This document shows, piece by piece, positions 26,234 through 34,757 of a stretch of DNA of 64,000 nt; the stretch's first letter is position 1, and every line of letters begins with the position of its first letter. Both the position numbers and the translations under genes were made by a program. Source of the stretch: an uncultured Alphaproteobacteria bacterium. GTDB lineage: Bacteria > Pseudomonadota > Alphaproteobacteria > HIMB59. The stretch covers positions 1 to 64,000 of the forward strand of contig CACMIW010000004.1 of assembly GCA_902613845.1 (NCBI GenBank), in the 5' to 3' direction. The notes beneath the pieces are model-generated. The model worked only from the letters and a program-made list of their open reading frames with translations, had not been told where the DNA came from and made no database searches.

Positions 26234-27726
26234 TTTTGATAACCTGATATTAAATAGTCTGCAGACAAGTTAGAAAATTCAATTATTGGTGTTGAATATA
26301 AGCCAAAAACAATTATTGAAATTGTAATTATCCATATTGGTAAATAAATATAAGCATCTTCTTTTTCAGATTTAAATTTAATTTCTGAAAACCACATCTG
26401 TTCCACTATTTTCCAAAAATATACAACAGCTAATGCGGAGCTTACCGCAACTAAAGCGATTGAAAAATACATCTGATTTGTATAAAGAGCTTGAAATAAA
26501 TATAATTTTGAAATGAAACCATTTGTCAGAGGCAATCCAATTAAAGATAATCCGCAAATTAATAAAGCAAATGAAGTTATGGGATATTTATAGCCAAAAC
26601 CTTTTAAACTGTTTAGGGTTACTCTATCCTTATAAAGAATAGCAAAGTAACCAACAGCCATAAATAATCCTCCTTTGATTAAAGCATGATTAAATATATG
26701 TACAAAGCCCGAAGCTACTCCACTGTGGTCTTTAAGGCTAAAAGCTAGTGTGATGTAGCCAATTTGCGCAATTGAGGAAAATGCCAAAAGTTTTTTGATA
26801 TCATCTTGATAAATGGCTATTACAGTCCCAACGAATATAGCGAGTAAAGATAGAGGATATAAAACAAAATCTAAAAACAAACTTAAATAGCTCGGATAAA
26901 TTATGAATACTTCGTATAAAAGCCTCACAAAAAAATAAAGAATTGTTTTTGTCGCTAAAGCAGCCAAAAGAGTTGAGACAGCTGATGGAGCATAACTATA
27001 TGCAGGTGGTAACCAAATATGGACAGGAAAAATTGCAGCCTTTACCATAAGACCTATGAGCATGAATGACATACCTGCGAAGATTGCTAACTGACCATCG
27101 GAATATTGGGCCAGTTGAATTACAAGATCATTCATGTTCAACGTACCTGTCATAGCATAGGCAAAGCCAACCCCAATTACATAAAATGTAGCTCCGATCG
27201 CCCCGATAATTAGGTAATTAAAAGCTGCGAGTAAAGCTTTTCTATTTTGTCCTGCACCTAAGGCAATTAAAGAAATAGAAGCTAATGCAGATATTTCTAA
27301 AAAAACAAATAAATTAAAAATATCATTAGTTAAAATAATTCCGTTCAAGCTTCCAACTGCCAATAACCACAAAGAGTAGGCCTTTCCAGAGTCCCTATAG
27401 TCAATTTCATTCAAGAAGATTTTTCTTGAGTAGAATGTTGATACCAAAACAAAAATTGAAAATAATAATTGAAGTCCAATATTCACCCCATCGATTTTAA
27501 AAGAGATACCCCATGGTGGTTCCCAATTTCCAAACTCATATATAATTAAACCAGAAACAGAAATTTCTTTAAGAAGATGTAAAGATAAAAATAAATGTAA
27601 TAACAAAGTGATGATTGAAATTATCCAAGGCCATATTTTTGATGGCATAAATGCAATAATTGCAGAAATAAGAAGAGGCAAAACTACTACCAATGCGGGA
27701 GCATCGTCTAAAAATATATCAAACAT
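26230..27726 (-). CDS. mrpD: Mrp-type antiporter subunit D
   Basis: A 498-residue ND-like antiporter subunit. IFNLFVFLEISALASISLIALG carries the conserved Glu and MVKAAIFPVHIWLPPAYSYAPSAVSTLLAALATKT the Lys region typical of MrpD. It follows mrpC with no gap. With MrpC it should form the NuoK-N-like proton pathway of the complex. Of the three ND-like subunits here, this one best matches canonical MrpD by position (after mrpC) and motif. Confidence 0.87.
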   Translation of the reverse strand: MFDIFLDDAPALVVVLPLLISAIIAFMPSKIWPWIISIITLLLHLFLSLHLLKEISVSGLIIYEFGNWEPPWGISFKIDGVNIGLQLLFSIFVLVSTFYSRKIFLNEIDYRDSGKAYSLWLLAVGSLNGIILTNDIFNLFVFLEISALASISLIALGAGQNRKALLAAFNYLIIGAIGATFYVIGVGFAYAMTGTLNMNDLVIQLAQYSDGQLAIFAGMSFMLIGLMVKAAIFPVHIWLPPAYSYAPSAVSTLLAALATKTILYFFVRLLYEVFIIYPSYLSLFLDFVLYPLSLLAIFVGTVIAIYQDDIKKLLAFSSIAQIGYITLAFSLKDHSGVASGFVHIFNHALIKGGLFMAVGYFAILYKDRVTLNSLKGFGYKYPITSFALLICGLSLIGLPLTNGFISKLYLFQALYTNQMYFSIALVAVSSALAVVYFWKIVEQMWFSEIKFKSEKEDAYIYLPIWIITISIIVFGLYSTPIIEFSNLSADYLISGYQN

Positions 27727-28089
27727 TTATTTATCTGACTTTAGCTCCAAGGACTCTATTTCTTTTTCTTCAATTGTTTCGTAGTTCTTGTAAATTTGTA
27801 ATACTAAAGCCAATCCAAGCGCTGAAGTAGCCACTCCAACGACAATAGCGGTCAGTATTAAGACGTGTGGCAATGGATTTGAATAGGCATTTGCCATTTT
27901 TGTTAATATAGGGGCGGTTCCATCTAAAACTTTTGCGAGTGATACAAAAAATACAAAAACTGCAGTTTGAAAAATTGCTAAGCCAACTACTTTTTTTAAA
28001 TAGTTTTGACTTGTGATGATTATAAATAATCCACCAACCATAAGTAAAATAAAGGCAAAATGGTTCCAAAAATAAATAAAATTACTCAT
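27727..28089 (-). CDS. mrpC: Mrp-type antiporter subunit C (NuoK-like)
   Basis: A three-helix subunit related to NuoK. Landmarks are GGLFIIITSQNYLKKVVGLAIFQTAVFVFF and the conserved DPLPHVLILTAIVVG-type segment, here NPLPHVLILTAIVVGVATSALGLAL. I placed the start at the ATG at 28089, which overlaps the mrpB stop by 8 bases; an upstream in-frame ATG at 28128 would add 13 residues and lengthen the overlap. About 120 residues, ending in a charged Glu/Lys-rich tail. Confidence 0.88.
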   Translation of the reverse strand: MSNFIYFWNHFAFILLMVGGLFIIITSQNYLKKVVGLAIFQTAVFVFFVSLAKVLDGTAPILTKMANAYSNPLPHVLILTAIVVGVATSALGLALVLQIYKNYETIEEKEIESLELKSDK

Positions 28090-28519
28090 TAATTTCCCCA
28101 AAGGAAGCAAAGGAGTGATACAAAGCAATCATTACAGTTGCAACTGTGATGCCTACTCCTAACTCAACTAATATAATACCAATATGTTGACCAGTTGATG
28201 GGTCTGATGACAAAACATTGTAATCTAAATACATCCCATCAAGAAATATTGAAACTATTCCGACACCTGCATATAACAAAACACCTACGCACATTAAATA
28301 TCGATTGATCATTATTGGAACTAAAGTTTCTCCTTTTGAAAGCCCAAATATCATTGAATACAATATAAATGCCGCCGCTACTATTACCCCAGCCTGAAAT
28401 CCACCTCCTGGACCATAGTCACCATGAAATTGAACGTAAAGCCCAAATATAATAATCGGTGCAAAAAGAATTTTACTTACAACGCTTAATACAGGACTTG
28501 ATGAAATTTTATCTCTCAT
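28082..28519 (-). CDS. mrpB: Mrp-type antiporter subunit B
   Basis: A 145-residue, four-helix protein of the MnhB/MrpB family. The signature GLYVQFHGDYGPGGGFQAGVIVAAAFIL is near the N-terminus, matching the HGHxSPGGGFQGG-type motif of the family, and LVELGVGITVATVMIALY is near the end. It starts within the end of the preceding gene (4-base overlap), supporting a single polycistron. Confidence 0.9.
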   Translation of the reverse strand: MRDKISSSPVLSVVSKILFAPIIIFGLYVQFHGDYGPGGGFQAGVIVAAAFILYSMIFGLSKGETLVPIMINRYLMCVGVLLYAGVGIVSIFLDGMYLDYNVLSSDPSTGQHIGIILVELGVGITVATVMIALYHSFASFGEINE

Positions 28520-29079
28520 TTTTTTTTATTTTTTTTAAAATTAGTTTTACGATTAAGAGTGTTGCTAGTTAATAAAGCAATGACACCTAAGCCTGCAGTA
28601 AATATTACTATTGTTTCTCCCAAAGTATCAAAACCCCTATAACTTGCTAAAATATTAGTAACAACATTAGGTATATGAAAAAAATCTTTACTTTCCTTTA
28701 AGTACTCTGGAACTACATGAAGATGTATTGGTGCATTAGGATCTCCTAACAAAGGGAGATTGGCAATTATAATAATCAATATTAGTGATATCGCTACTGC
28801 TAGAATAATACTTGGAAATAAATTTATTAATTTGTTTTTTTTTCCTTCTGGTAATTTTGCAGCAGCCATAACCATTAAAATTGTTGATATACCAGATCCA
28901 ACGGCAGCTTCAGTAAATGCTACATCAACCGCATCTAAATTCACATATATAGCTGAGCATAACAAAGTAAAAGCCCCTGTGAGTGCAACAACACTTATAA
29001 GTGACGTGGTTTTAAAAATAAAAAAGGTTGTCACCAATAAAAGGGAAATTAAGAAAAAATTAATTAATAAAAAATTCAT
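28516..29079 (-). CDS. Stand-alone MrpA C-terminal domain (MbhD/MbhE-like, DUF4040)
   Basis: A 187-residue membrane protein that matches only the C-terminal part of MrpA. The first half (LTGAFTLLCSAIYVNLDAVDVAFTEAAVGSG) is the DUF4040/MbhD domain with the conserved Asp/Glu pattern, and the second half (NVVTNILASYRGFDTLGET) is MbhE-like. In canonical Mrp these are fused to a large NuoL-like region; here that region is missing. It therefore corresponds to the split MbhD+MbhE of archaeal membrane-bound hydrogenases. Confidence 0.82.
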   Translation of the reverse strand: MNFLLINFFLISLLLVTTFFIFKTTSLISVVALTGAFTLLCSAIYVNLDAVDVAFTEAAVGSGISTILMVMAAAKLPEGKKNKLINLFPSIILAVAISLILIIIIANLPLLGDPNAPIHLHVVPEYLKESKDFFHIPNVVTNILASYRGFDTLGETIVIFTAGLGVIALLTSNTLNRKTNFKKNKKK

Positions 29080-29390
29080 TTCTTATTTTTTCCCCTTGGT
29101 TTATACCCTGACTCATGAGCAAATAGAGCTATTGCATGACCAGTTACAGGGCTAGTGAATATTAAAAATAATGGTATTAATAAAAGTTTAAGGCTTAATA
29201 AACTGAAACCTGAATAAATTATTAAAGCTAGGACTATAAAACCCGATCCTAGTGTATCAATTAGACCAGCAGCATGAATTCGACTAAATACATCGGGTAA
29301 CTTTATTAAGCCCAGACTCCCAGATAAAATGAAGAAGCAGCCAATTGCTAATAAGACTAGAGAAATCAACTCAATATAATTATACGACAT
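29076..29390 (-). CDS. mrpG: Mrp-type antiporter subunit G
   Basis: A 104-residue, three-helix subunit. The family motif GSLGLIKLPDVFSRIHAAGLIDTLGSGFI is intact, as is the following conserved FTSPVTGHAIALFAHESG segment. Its start overlaps the end of mrpF by 11 bases. Confidence 0.93.
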   Translation of the reverse strand: MSYNYIELISLVLLAIGCFFILSGSLGLIKLPDVFSRIHAAGLIDTLGSGFIVLALIIYSGFSLLSLKLLLIPLFLIFTSPVTGHAIALFAHESGYKPRGKNKK

Positions 29391-29649
29391 TGCTTTTTTT
29401 TCTTTTTATTTTGTAATACCTAAGTATTGCTATGGTGCCTAAAAAATTCAAAAGGATGTACATCAAAGAAATATCTACAAAATCAGGTCTATCGAATGCA
29501 AAACCATGAACACTGATACCTATGGCTATAATAGTCCCAATACTTGATATAGATAATATTCTGTCAAAAGGGGTTGGTCCTTTGATTGCTCGGACTAAAC
29601 ATAATGCTACAGAGACCCCCAGAACAATTAATGTTGCAAAAAAAATCAT
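29380..29649 (-). CDS. mrpF: Mrp-type antiporter subunit F
   Basis: An 89-residue, three-helix subunit with the conserved stretch LVRAIKGPTPFDRILSISSIGT followed by DFVDISLMYILLNFLGTIA, as in MrpF/MnhF. Overlaps mrpE by 4 bases and mrpG by 11. Confidence 0.93.
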   Translation of the reverse strand: MIFFATLIVLGVSVALCLVRAIKGPTPFDRILSISSIGTIIAIGISVHGFAFDRPDFVDISLMYILLNFLGTIAILRYYKIKRKKSNVV

Positions 29650-30140
29650 TTATCTAAATCCGTAATTACTTTGTTCATATCATCTGTTTGCAAGTCTTCG
29701 GATAGCTTCTTACTTAATGCGTGAACCAGAAATGTTTTTTTATCTATTTCTATTGTTACTGTACCCGGTGTAAGAGTTATAGCGTTTGCATAGTTTGCGA
29801 TACCTGTTCTATTATTCTGGGATGCTTTGACACTTATAAGTTGAGGAGAGTATTTACCATTCCAAATTAAAGCTGTTGTTGTTACTCCAGATTTAAAAAT
29901 TTCTTTAAATAACCAAATCCAGTAAAATGGTAATCTAAGAATAATTTTTAAAGGAAGAGAGTCTTCCTCGAGAGCTTTAGCTCTATAAGACATCCAAAAA
30001 ACAAAAAGAACACTGACTAGTCCAAAAAAAAGTAAAAGCGATTTAAGGTAACCAGATAAAATAAACCAAAATACAAAAAGTATTACGAAATAAGTTATAA
30101 ACGATAAGGTCTTAAGTGAATCTTTATTAAGTTTAGCCAC
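29646..30140 (-). CDS. mrpE: Mrp-type antiporter subunit E
   Basis: A 164-residue protein with two or three N-terminal membrane helices and a cytoplasmic domain. Diagnostic features are a WLFKEIFKSG motif and NAITLTPGTVTIEID near residue 120, typical of MrpE. It is the first gene of the antiporter operon, so the order is E-F-G-A(C)-B-C-D and then two more ND-like subunits. Nine bases separate it from the upstream formyl-THF-related gene, so the cluster may be co-transcribed with that operon. Confidence 0.92.
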   Translation of the reverse strand: MAKLNKDSLKTLSFITYFVILFVFWFILSGYLKSLLLFFGLVSVLFVFWMSYRAKALEEDSLPLKIILRLPFYWIWLFKEIFKSGVTTTALIWNGKYSPQLISVKASQNNRTGIANYANAITLTPGTVTIEIDKKTFLVHALSKKLSEDLQTDDMNKVITDLDK

Positions 30141-30149
30141 TAAAAGCTA

Positions 30150-31067
30150 TTATGAGAATAAATCACCCTCTGTAAATACTGCAGTATTCATGTCTTTGAC
30201 AAATAATTTACCTTGGTCTGATTTAAATCTTGATACCTCAATAAATCCGCCTTTAACTGCGATTCTGACGTTTTCAGCATTAATTGATATGATTTGACCT
30301 GGAAAATGCTCAGCACTTTGCTCATCAATGAACTTAGTGTCATAAAAGACATATTCATCCCCCATGAATTCAGCCCATGCACCAGGCTGAGGGTTACAAC
30401 CTCTTATTAAGTTATAAATTTCGTTTCCAGGTTTTTTCCAATCAATTCTTGCATCACTTTTTTTACACCAAGACTCATATGTTGCTTTAGAGTCATCTTG
30501 AGGTGTCTTTGGTGCATTACCAGACTCAATTAAATTTGCAGCTTCAACACAAGCTTCGAGACCTAATGGAAATATCTTTTTAAAATAAACATCTCCTAAA
30601 GTATCATCAGGACCAATATCAACTTCTTTTTGAAGTAATATTTCACCCTCATCCAGCCCATCATTTGGATAAAAAATTGAAAGACCTGTTTTTGTGGAGC
30701 CACCAATTATAGGCCAGTTTATTGAACTTGGTCCTCTATGGAGTGGAAGTAGTGAGGGGTGAAAACAAATAGATCCATGAGTAGGGATATCTCTTGCTCC
30801 TTCAGGCACAAAAATTATTACATAAGCCATGACACATAAATCTGCACCATGAGACTTAATTTGGTCTAGTACCTCTTGGTCTTTGAAATTTGAGGGTTGG
30901 TAAACAGGCAAATTTACACTTTGAGCGTATTCTTTAACAGGATCGACTGGTTTACCCTCTTTGTCAGGTGCACAATATACCGCTACTACTTCATGGTCTG
31001 TTTCTGTATGAAATTTTTCTAAAGCACTTTTTCCAAATGCCTGTTGCCCCATTAAAATTATTTTCAT
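30150..31067 (-). CDS. 10-formyltetrahydrofolate hydrolase-like formyltransferase, stand-alone
   Basis: A 305-residue formyltransferase-fold protein. The core HPSLLPLHRGPSSINW (His as catalytic base) and the DGLDEGEILLQKEVDIGPDD segment with the catalytic Asp match the hydrolase domain of 10-formyl-THF dehydrogenase (ALDH1L1) better than Fmt; the usual Asn of the N-H-D triad is Phe. The C-terminal domain (from about 205) is Fmt_C-like, and there is no fused aldehyde dehydrogenase. It is the last enzyme gene of a cluster with a formyl-CoA transferase and a ThDP lyase, so it may move a formyl group between folate and another acceptor, or release formate. Confidence 0.75.
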   Translation of the reverse strand: MKIILMGQQAFGKSALEKFHTETDHEVVAVYCAPDKEGKPVDPVKEYAQSVNLPVYQPSNFKDQEVLDQIKSHGADLCVMAYVIIFVPEGARDIPTHGSICFHPSLLPLHRGPSSINWPIIGGSTKTGLSIFYPNDGLDEGEILLQKEVDIGPDDTLGDVYFKKIFPLGLEACVEAANLIESGNAPKTPQDDSKATYESWCKKSDARIDWKKPGNEIYNLIRGCNPQPGAWAEFMGDEYVFYDTKFIDEQSAEHFPGQIISINAENVRIAVKGGFIEVSRFKSDQGKLFVKDMNTAVFTEGDLFS

Positions 31068-31093
31068 TATTGCTCCTTAAATTAAAATATATC

Positions 31094-32341
31094 TTATACT
31101 GCTCCGGCCTCTCTTACAGCTTTAATTTCATCGTCACTCATCTGACAAAATTCTTTTAATATCTCATCAGTATGCTCTCCGAGAAGTGGAGATCTTTCAA
31201 CTTTTGCTGGGGAGTCAGATAACTTTATTGGATTACCAACAGTCAAATATTTCCCTCGTTCAGGGTGATCGACTTCGACTATAGTATTAGTGTCTCTCAG
31301 GCCTTGATCTTCAGCTAATTCTTTTAGTGATAATATTGGACCAACTGGTATATCTAAAGGGTTACATATATCCATAACCTCAAATTTAGTCTTGGTCATT
31401 GTCCATGACTCAATTGTATCAAATATTTCGTTTAACCTTGGTAGTCTTTTAGCAGGAGTTGAGTAATTTTCATCCTCTTTCCATTCGGGTTTACCAATAA
31501 CATCACATACTTTTTCCCAAACAGCCGCCTGGGTAATAAAATATGTATATGCATTAGGATCCTTTTCCCAACCTTTACATTTTAGAATTCTTCCTGGCTG
31601 ACCACCACCTGAGTCGTTACCTGCGCGAGGAGTAGAGTCACCAAAAGGAATGTCTTCTCCAAATTGAGAGTATTCTTTTAAAGGCCCTCTTGAAAGTCTC
31701 TGTTGGTCACGAAGTTTAACTCTGCAAAGATTTAAAACTCCATCTTGCATTGCGGCAGATACTCTTTGTCCCTTTCCTGACTTTTCTCTATGGAATAAAG
31801 CAGTAACTATACCCAATGCTAAGTGTAGTCCTGTTCCACTATCTCCTATTTGTGCACCGGTGACTAAAGGAACTTCTCCAAGCATACCTGTAGTTGAAGC
31901 AGATCCACCTGCGCACTGAGCAACATTCTCATAAACTTTACAATCTTCATATTTGCCAGGACCAAAACCTTTAACAGACGCATAAATCATTCTTGGATTT
32001 ATTTCTTGAATTTTTTCCCATGAAAAGCCCATTCTATCTAAAGCACCAGGAGCAAAATTTTCTACCATGACATCACACTCTTGGATTAACTTAGTAAATA
32101 TTTTTGAACCCTCTGGTTTCTTTGGGTTTAATGTTATGCTTCTTTTATTTGAGTTTAGCATTGTAAAGTACAAACTGTCTGCATCAGGAACGTCTCTTAG
32201 CTGACCTCTTGTAGCATCACCCACTCCTGGTCTTTCAACTTTTACAACATCTGCACCAAACCAAGCTAGTAATTGTGTGCAAGTTGGTCCGGACTGGACG
32301 TGTGTCATATCTAATATTTTGACACCTTTTAAAGCTTCCAT
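31094..32341 (-). CDS. frc: Formyl-CoA:oxalate CoA-transferase-like (YfdW/Frc family)
   Basis: A 415-residue class III CoA-transferase. Similarity to E. coli YfdW and Oxalobacter Frc is obvious throughout: THVQSGP with Q16, [25 protein letters not shown], the catalytic Asp D167 in [10 protein letters not shown], and [19 protein letters not shown]. Position 47 is Gln, as in YfdW, where Oxalobacter Frc has Trp48. The active-site glycine loop reads SGGGQ instead of GGGGQ. The family moves CoA from formyl-CoA to oxalate. A strong GGAGGAAA site precedes the ATG. A related carboxylate (such as a 2-hydroxy acid) is an alternative acceptor. Confidence 0.85.
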   Translation of the reverse strand: MEALKGVKILDMTHVQSGPTCTQLLAWFGADVVKVERPGVGDATRGQLRDVPDADSLYFTMLNSNKRSITLNPKKPEGSKIFTKLIQECDVMVENFAPGALDRMGFSWEKIQEINPRMIYASVKGFGPGKYEDCKVYENVAQCAGGSASTTGMLGEVPLVTGAQIGDSGTGLHLALGIVTALFHREKSGKGQRVSAAMQDGVLNLCRVKLRDQQRLSRGPLKEYSQFGEDIPFGDSTPRAGNDSGGGQPGRILKCKGWEKDPNAYTYFITQAAVWEKVCDVIGKPEWKEDENYSTPAKRLPRLNEIFDTIESWTMTKTKFEVMDICNPLDIPVGPILSLKELAEDQGLRDTNTIVEVDHPERGKYLTVGNPIKLSDSPAKVERSPLLGEHTDEILKEFCQMSDDEIKAVREAGAV

Positions 32342-32357
32342 AGTTTCCTCCTAAAGT

Positions 32358-34034
32358 TTATTTGTACATAGTCTGGTTTTTTGTACCAGGAGCAAATTCT
32401 TCTTTATCCACCCAAATATTTACGATTGCAGGTATACCTGACTTTACGGCTTCTCTAGCTCTTTGAAGGGCAGGTTGGATTTCTTTTGCTTCTCTAACAG
32501 CTTCGCCATGACCACCAAAGATTTTTGCAAACTCATCAAAGTTAACATCACCCAAGATGTTTCCAACATTTCCTTTATCTTCACCATACTTCATAATTTG
32601 ACCAAATCTGATCTGGTTTTGAGCAGAGTTATTACCAATAACTGTTAAAACAGGTGCTTTGTGTCTGACAAAAGCCTCGAAGTCCATTCCGGTCATAGAA
32701 AAAGCACCATCACCACAATATAAAAGAATTTCTTTTTCAGGTGCAGCTAATTTGGCTGCAAGTGCGTAGGGTACTCCGACACCTAAAGTTCCAAGGGGCC
32801 CTGGGTCCATCCAAGCACCAGGCATTCTAGGTTGAACTGCTTGAGCACTAATGGTTACAACGTCTCCACCATCACCTATGTATATAGTATCATCATTTAA
32901 AAACTGGTTGAGTTCCCATGCTACTCTATAAGGACTAATAGGAGATTTATCTGTTGTAAATGTAGGCATCAATTTTTCTAAAGCTGCCTCTTCTCCAGAT
33001 CGAAGTTCATTAAACCAATCTGATCGATCTTTTTTTGTTCCTGCTTCAGAGATAGCCTTTAGAGTTGTTCCTATATGTCCAACTAAACCAAGTGATATAT
33101 CTCTATTTTTTCCAACAGTTCTATAGTCCATATCAATTTGAATAACAGTTGCGTTAGGATTTAATCTTTTACCGTAACCCATTCTAAAATCAAAAGGTGT
33201 TCCAACAATTATAATACAATCTGACTTGGTAAAAGCATTTCTTCTTGTTCTGTGAAAGTGATGTGGGTCTCCAGGAGGCATTGAACCTCTTGCAGCACCA
33301 TTTAAATAAGCAGGGATATTCATATTTTTAACAAAGTCGATTGCATCTTTCGTAGATTGGCAAGTCCAAACCTGTTGACCTAAAAGTATGCATGGTCTCT
33401 CTGCATTTGAAATTATGTCTGCAGCTTTTTGTACATCTACTGGGTCTGCTAATGTTTTTGATGAAGCACTATATTTTCCAGCTTCTGGTAAGACGGCTTT
33501 GCTCATTGGAATTGAAGAGTCAAGTATGTCTCTTGGAATTTCTAAAAATGATGGACCAAAAGATCCATTTCTAGTTTCCCTAAAAGCCATTGATACCATG
33601 TCTGCACATCTCTCGGTTGACATTACAGTTGCTGCAAATTTTGTAATTGGTTGCATCATGTCTACGTGAGGTAAATCTTGTAAAGATCCCATTTTATGTT
33701 GTGTGAGTGAACTTTGTCCTCCTATTAAAAGCATTGGGATTTCAGCTCTAAAAGCATTTGCTACTCCTGTTAATGCATGTGTCGTGCCTGGTCCAGCAGT
33801 AACAACTGCACACCCAGGTTTACCTGTCATTCTTGCATAACCATCAGCTGCATGAGAGGCAACTTCTTCATGACGTACGTCAATAATTTTAATTCCTTCG
33901 TTTAGACATCCATTGTAAATATCAATAATGTGTCCCCCACATAAAGTGTAAATAACCTCAACTCCCTCTGCTTTAAGGGCTTTAGCAACCAGCTCCCCGC
34001 CAGTTATCATTTGTTCGTTAGATCCTGTAGACAT
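32358..34034 (-). CDS. ThDP-dependent lyase/decarboxylase (2-hydroxyacyl-CoA lyase or oxalyl-CoA decarboxylase type)
   Basis: A 558-residue three-domain ThDP enzyme. The catalytic Glu lies in RHEEVASHAADGYARMTGKPG, and the ThDP/Mg motif is GDGAFSMTGMDFEAF ... GNN near residues 445-470. The central segment FDFRMGYGKRL resembles the ILVBL/HACL2 branch, not oxalyl-CoA decarboxylases, whose equivalent is GARLNWL. No small regulatory subunit (ilvN-like) is nearby, arguing against acetolactate synthase. Placed upstream of a formyl-CoA transferase gene it probably cleaves a CoA thioester to formyl-CoA plus CO2 or an aldehyde. A palindromic operator overlaps its likely promoter. Confidence 0.75.
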   Translation of the reverse strand: MSTGSNEQMITGGELVAKALKAEGVEVIYTLCGGHIIDIYNGCLNEGIKIIDVRHEEVASHAADGYARMTGKPGCAVVTAGPGTTHALTGVANAFRAEIPMLLIGGQSSLTQHKMGSLQDLPHVDMMQPITKFAATVMSTERCADMVSMAFRETRNGSFGPSFLEIPRDILDSSIPMSKAVLPEAGKYSASSKTLADPVDVQKAADIISNAERPCILLGQQVWTCQSTKDAIDFVKNMNIPAYLNGAARGSMPPGDPHHFHRTRRNAFTKSDCIIIVGTPFDFRMGYGKRLNPNATVIQIDMDYRTVGKNRDISLGLVGHIGTTLKAISEAGTKKDRSDWFNELRSGEEAALEKLMPTFTTDKSPISPYRVAWELNQFLNDDTIYIGDGGDVVTISAQAVQPRMPGAWMDPGPLGTLGVGVPYALAAKLAAPEKEILLYCGDGAFSMTGMDFEAFVRHKAPVLTVIGNNSAQNQIRFGQIMKYGEDKGNVGNILGDVNFDEFAKIFGGHGEAVREAKEIQPALQRAREAVKSGIPAIVNIWVDKEEFAPGTKNQTMYK

Positions 34035-34051
34035 TTTTAACCTCTCCCTGG

Positions 34052-34068
34052 TGGTATAATGTATACCA
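34052..34068 (-). promoter_or_regulatory. Palindromic operator, probable GntR site, upstream of the ThDP enzyme gene
   Basis: A perfect 7-base inverted repeat, TGGTATA-ATG-TATACCA, lies 18 bases upstream of the ThDP enzyme ATG and 30 bases after the gntR stop. It has the GT...AC core typical of FadR/FCD-type GntR operators. On the minus strand a candidate -10 (TATACA) falls inside it, 15 bases after TTGCAA. A near-identical site lies upstream of tctC at 37984-38000. Confidence 0.7.
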
Positions 34069-34097
34069 GATTTAGAGGTCTTGCAAAGAATTTTGCC

Positions 34098-34757
34098 TTA
34101 TGAATTAATGCTTTCTTGTATCTTATCAACTAAAGTAAGTGCGTGATTTTTAAGAAGTTTTTCTGCTTTTGATCCCTGGCCTGCGACAAGAGATCTAACA
34201 ATGTCATTGTGTTCATCAATTGATTTCACAGCTCTATGTGACTCTATTACAAATTTTTTCCTCAAGTATTGTAAATGAATTAACTGTGACTCTAAAATTT
34301 CTCCCATTAATTTTACTTTAGTTAATTTCATAATTTGATTATGAAATTTAATATTATCATTTGAGTAGTTATCAAGTTCAGACAAAACGTTCTCTTTTGA
34401 GTAATGACAATACTTATTTAAACTTTCAATCTCATCTTTAGTTGAATTAGCAATAATTAAATGAGCTGCATAACCCTCTAGACCTGCCCATACAGTTACA
34501 ATATCAATCAATTCTTTTTTTGATTTTCTGTGCACAAATACGCCTCTTCTTGGAACTGTTTTAACAATTCCCTCTTGCTCTAATTTAGCAACAGCTTCTC
34601 GAATAGGTGTCCTACTAACTCCTAGCTTTTCAGATAATTGCCTCTCATCTAGATGAAAATCACTTTGTTTTAAATATATATTAAGTGACAAAATATATTT
34701 TTTTAGTGAATCGTATACCTTACCTTTTAGGTTTACCGGTCCTATTTTTTGGATCAT
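34098..34757 (-). CDS. GntR-family (FadR/FCD subfamily) transcriptional regulator
   Basis: A 219-residue regulator. The N-terminal winged helix-turn-helix includes DERQLSEKLGVSRTPIREAVAKLEQEGIV and PRRGVFV. The C-terminal all-helical FCD domain (about 90-215) contains His/Asp residues that usually bind a metal and a carboxylate ligand. It starts directly after the tctA stop, so it is co-transcribed with the transporter, and it precedes the frc/ThDP genes. It most likely represses both units through the two palindromes and is released by the transported acid or its metabolite. Confidence 0.88.
   Translation of the reverse strand: MIQKIGPVNLKGKVYDSLKKYILSLNIYLKQSDFHLDERQLSEKLGVSRTPIREAVAKLEQEGIVKTVPRRGVFVHRKSKKELIDIVTVWAGLEGYAAHLIIANSTKDEIESLNKYCHYSKENVLSELDNYSNDNIKFHNQIMKLTKVKLMGEILESQLIHLQYLRKKFVIESHRAVKSIDEHNDIVRSLVAGQGSKAEKLLKNHALTLVDKIQESINS

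Noticed and set aside
22876-27726. Respiratory complex I (nuo) subunits
   Set aside because: Three ND-like proteins are present, but with mrpB, C, E, F, G and without any nuo peripheral-arm gene.
30150-31067. Methionyl-tRNA formyltransferase (fmt)
   Set aside because: No def or rsmB neighbour, Asn of the Fmt triad is Phe, and the HPSLLPLHRG context matches 10-formyl-THF dehydrogenase hydrolase domains.
32358-34034. Acetolactate synthase (ilvB/ilvG) annotation for the ThDP enzyme
   Set aside because: No small regulatory subunit nearby, gene neighbours are a CoA-transferase and a formyl-handling enzyme, and the FDFRMGYG segment suits HACL2/ILVBL better.
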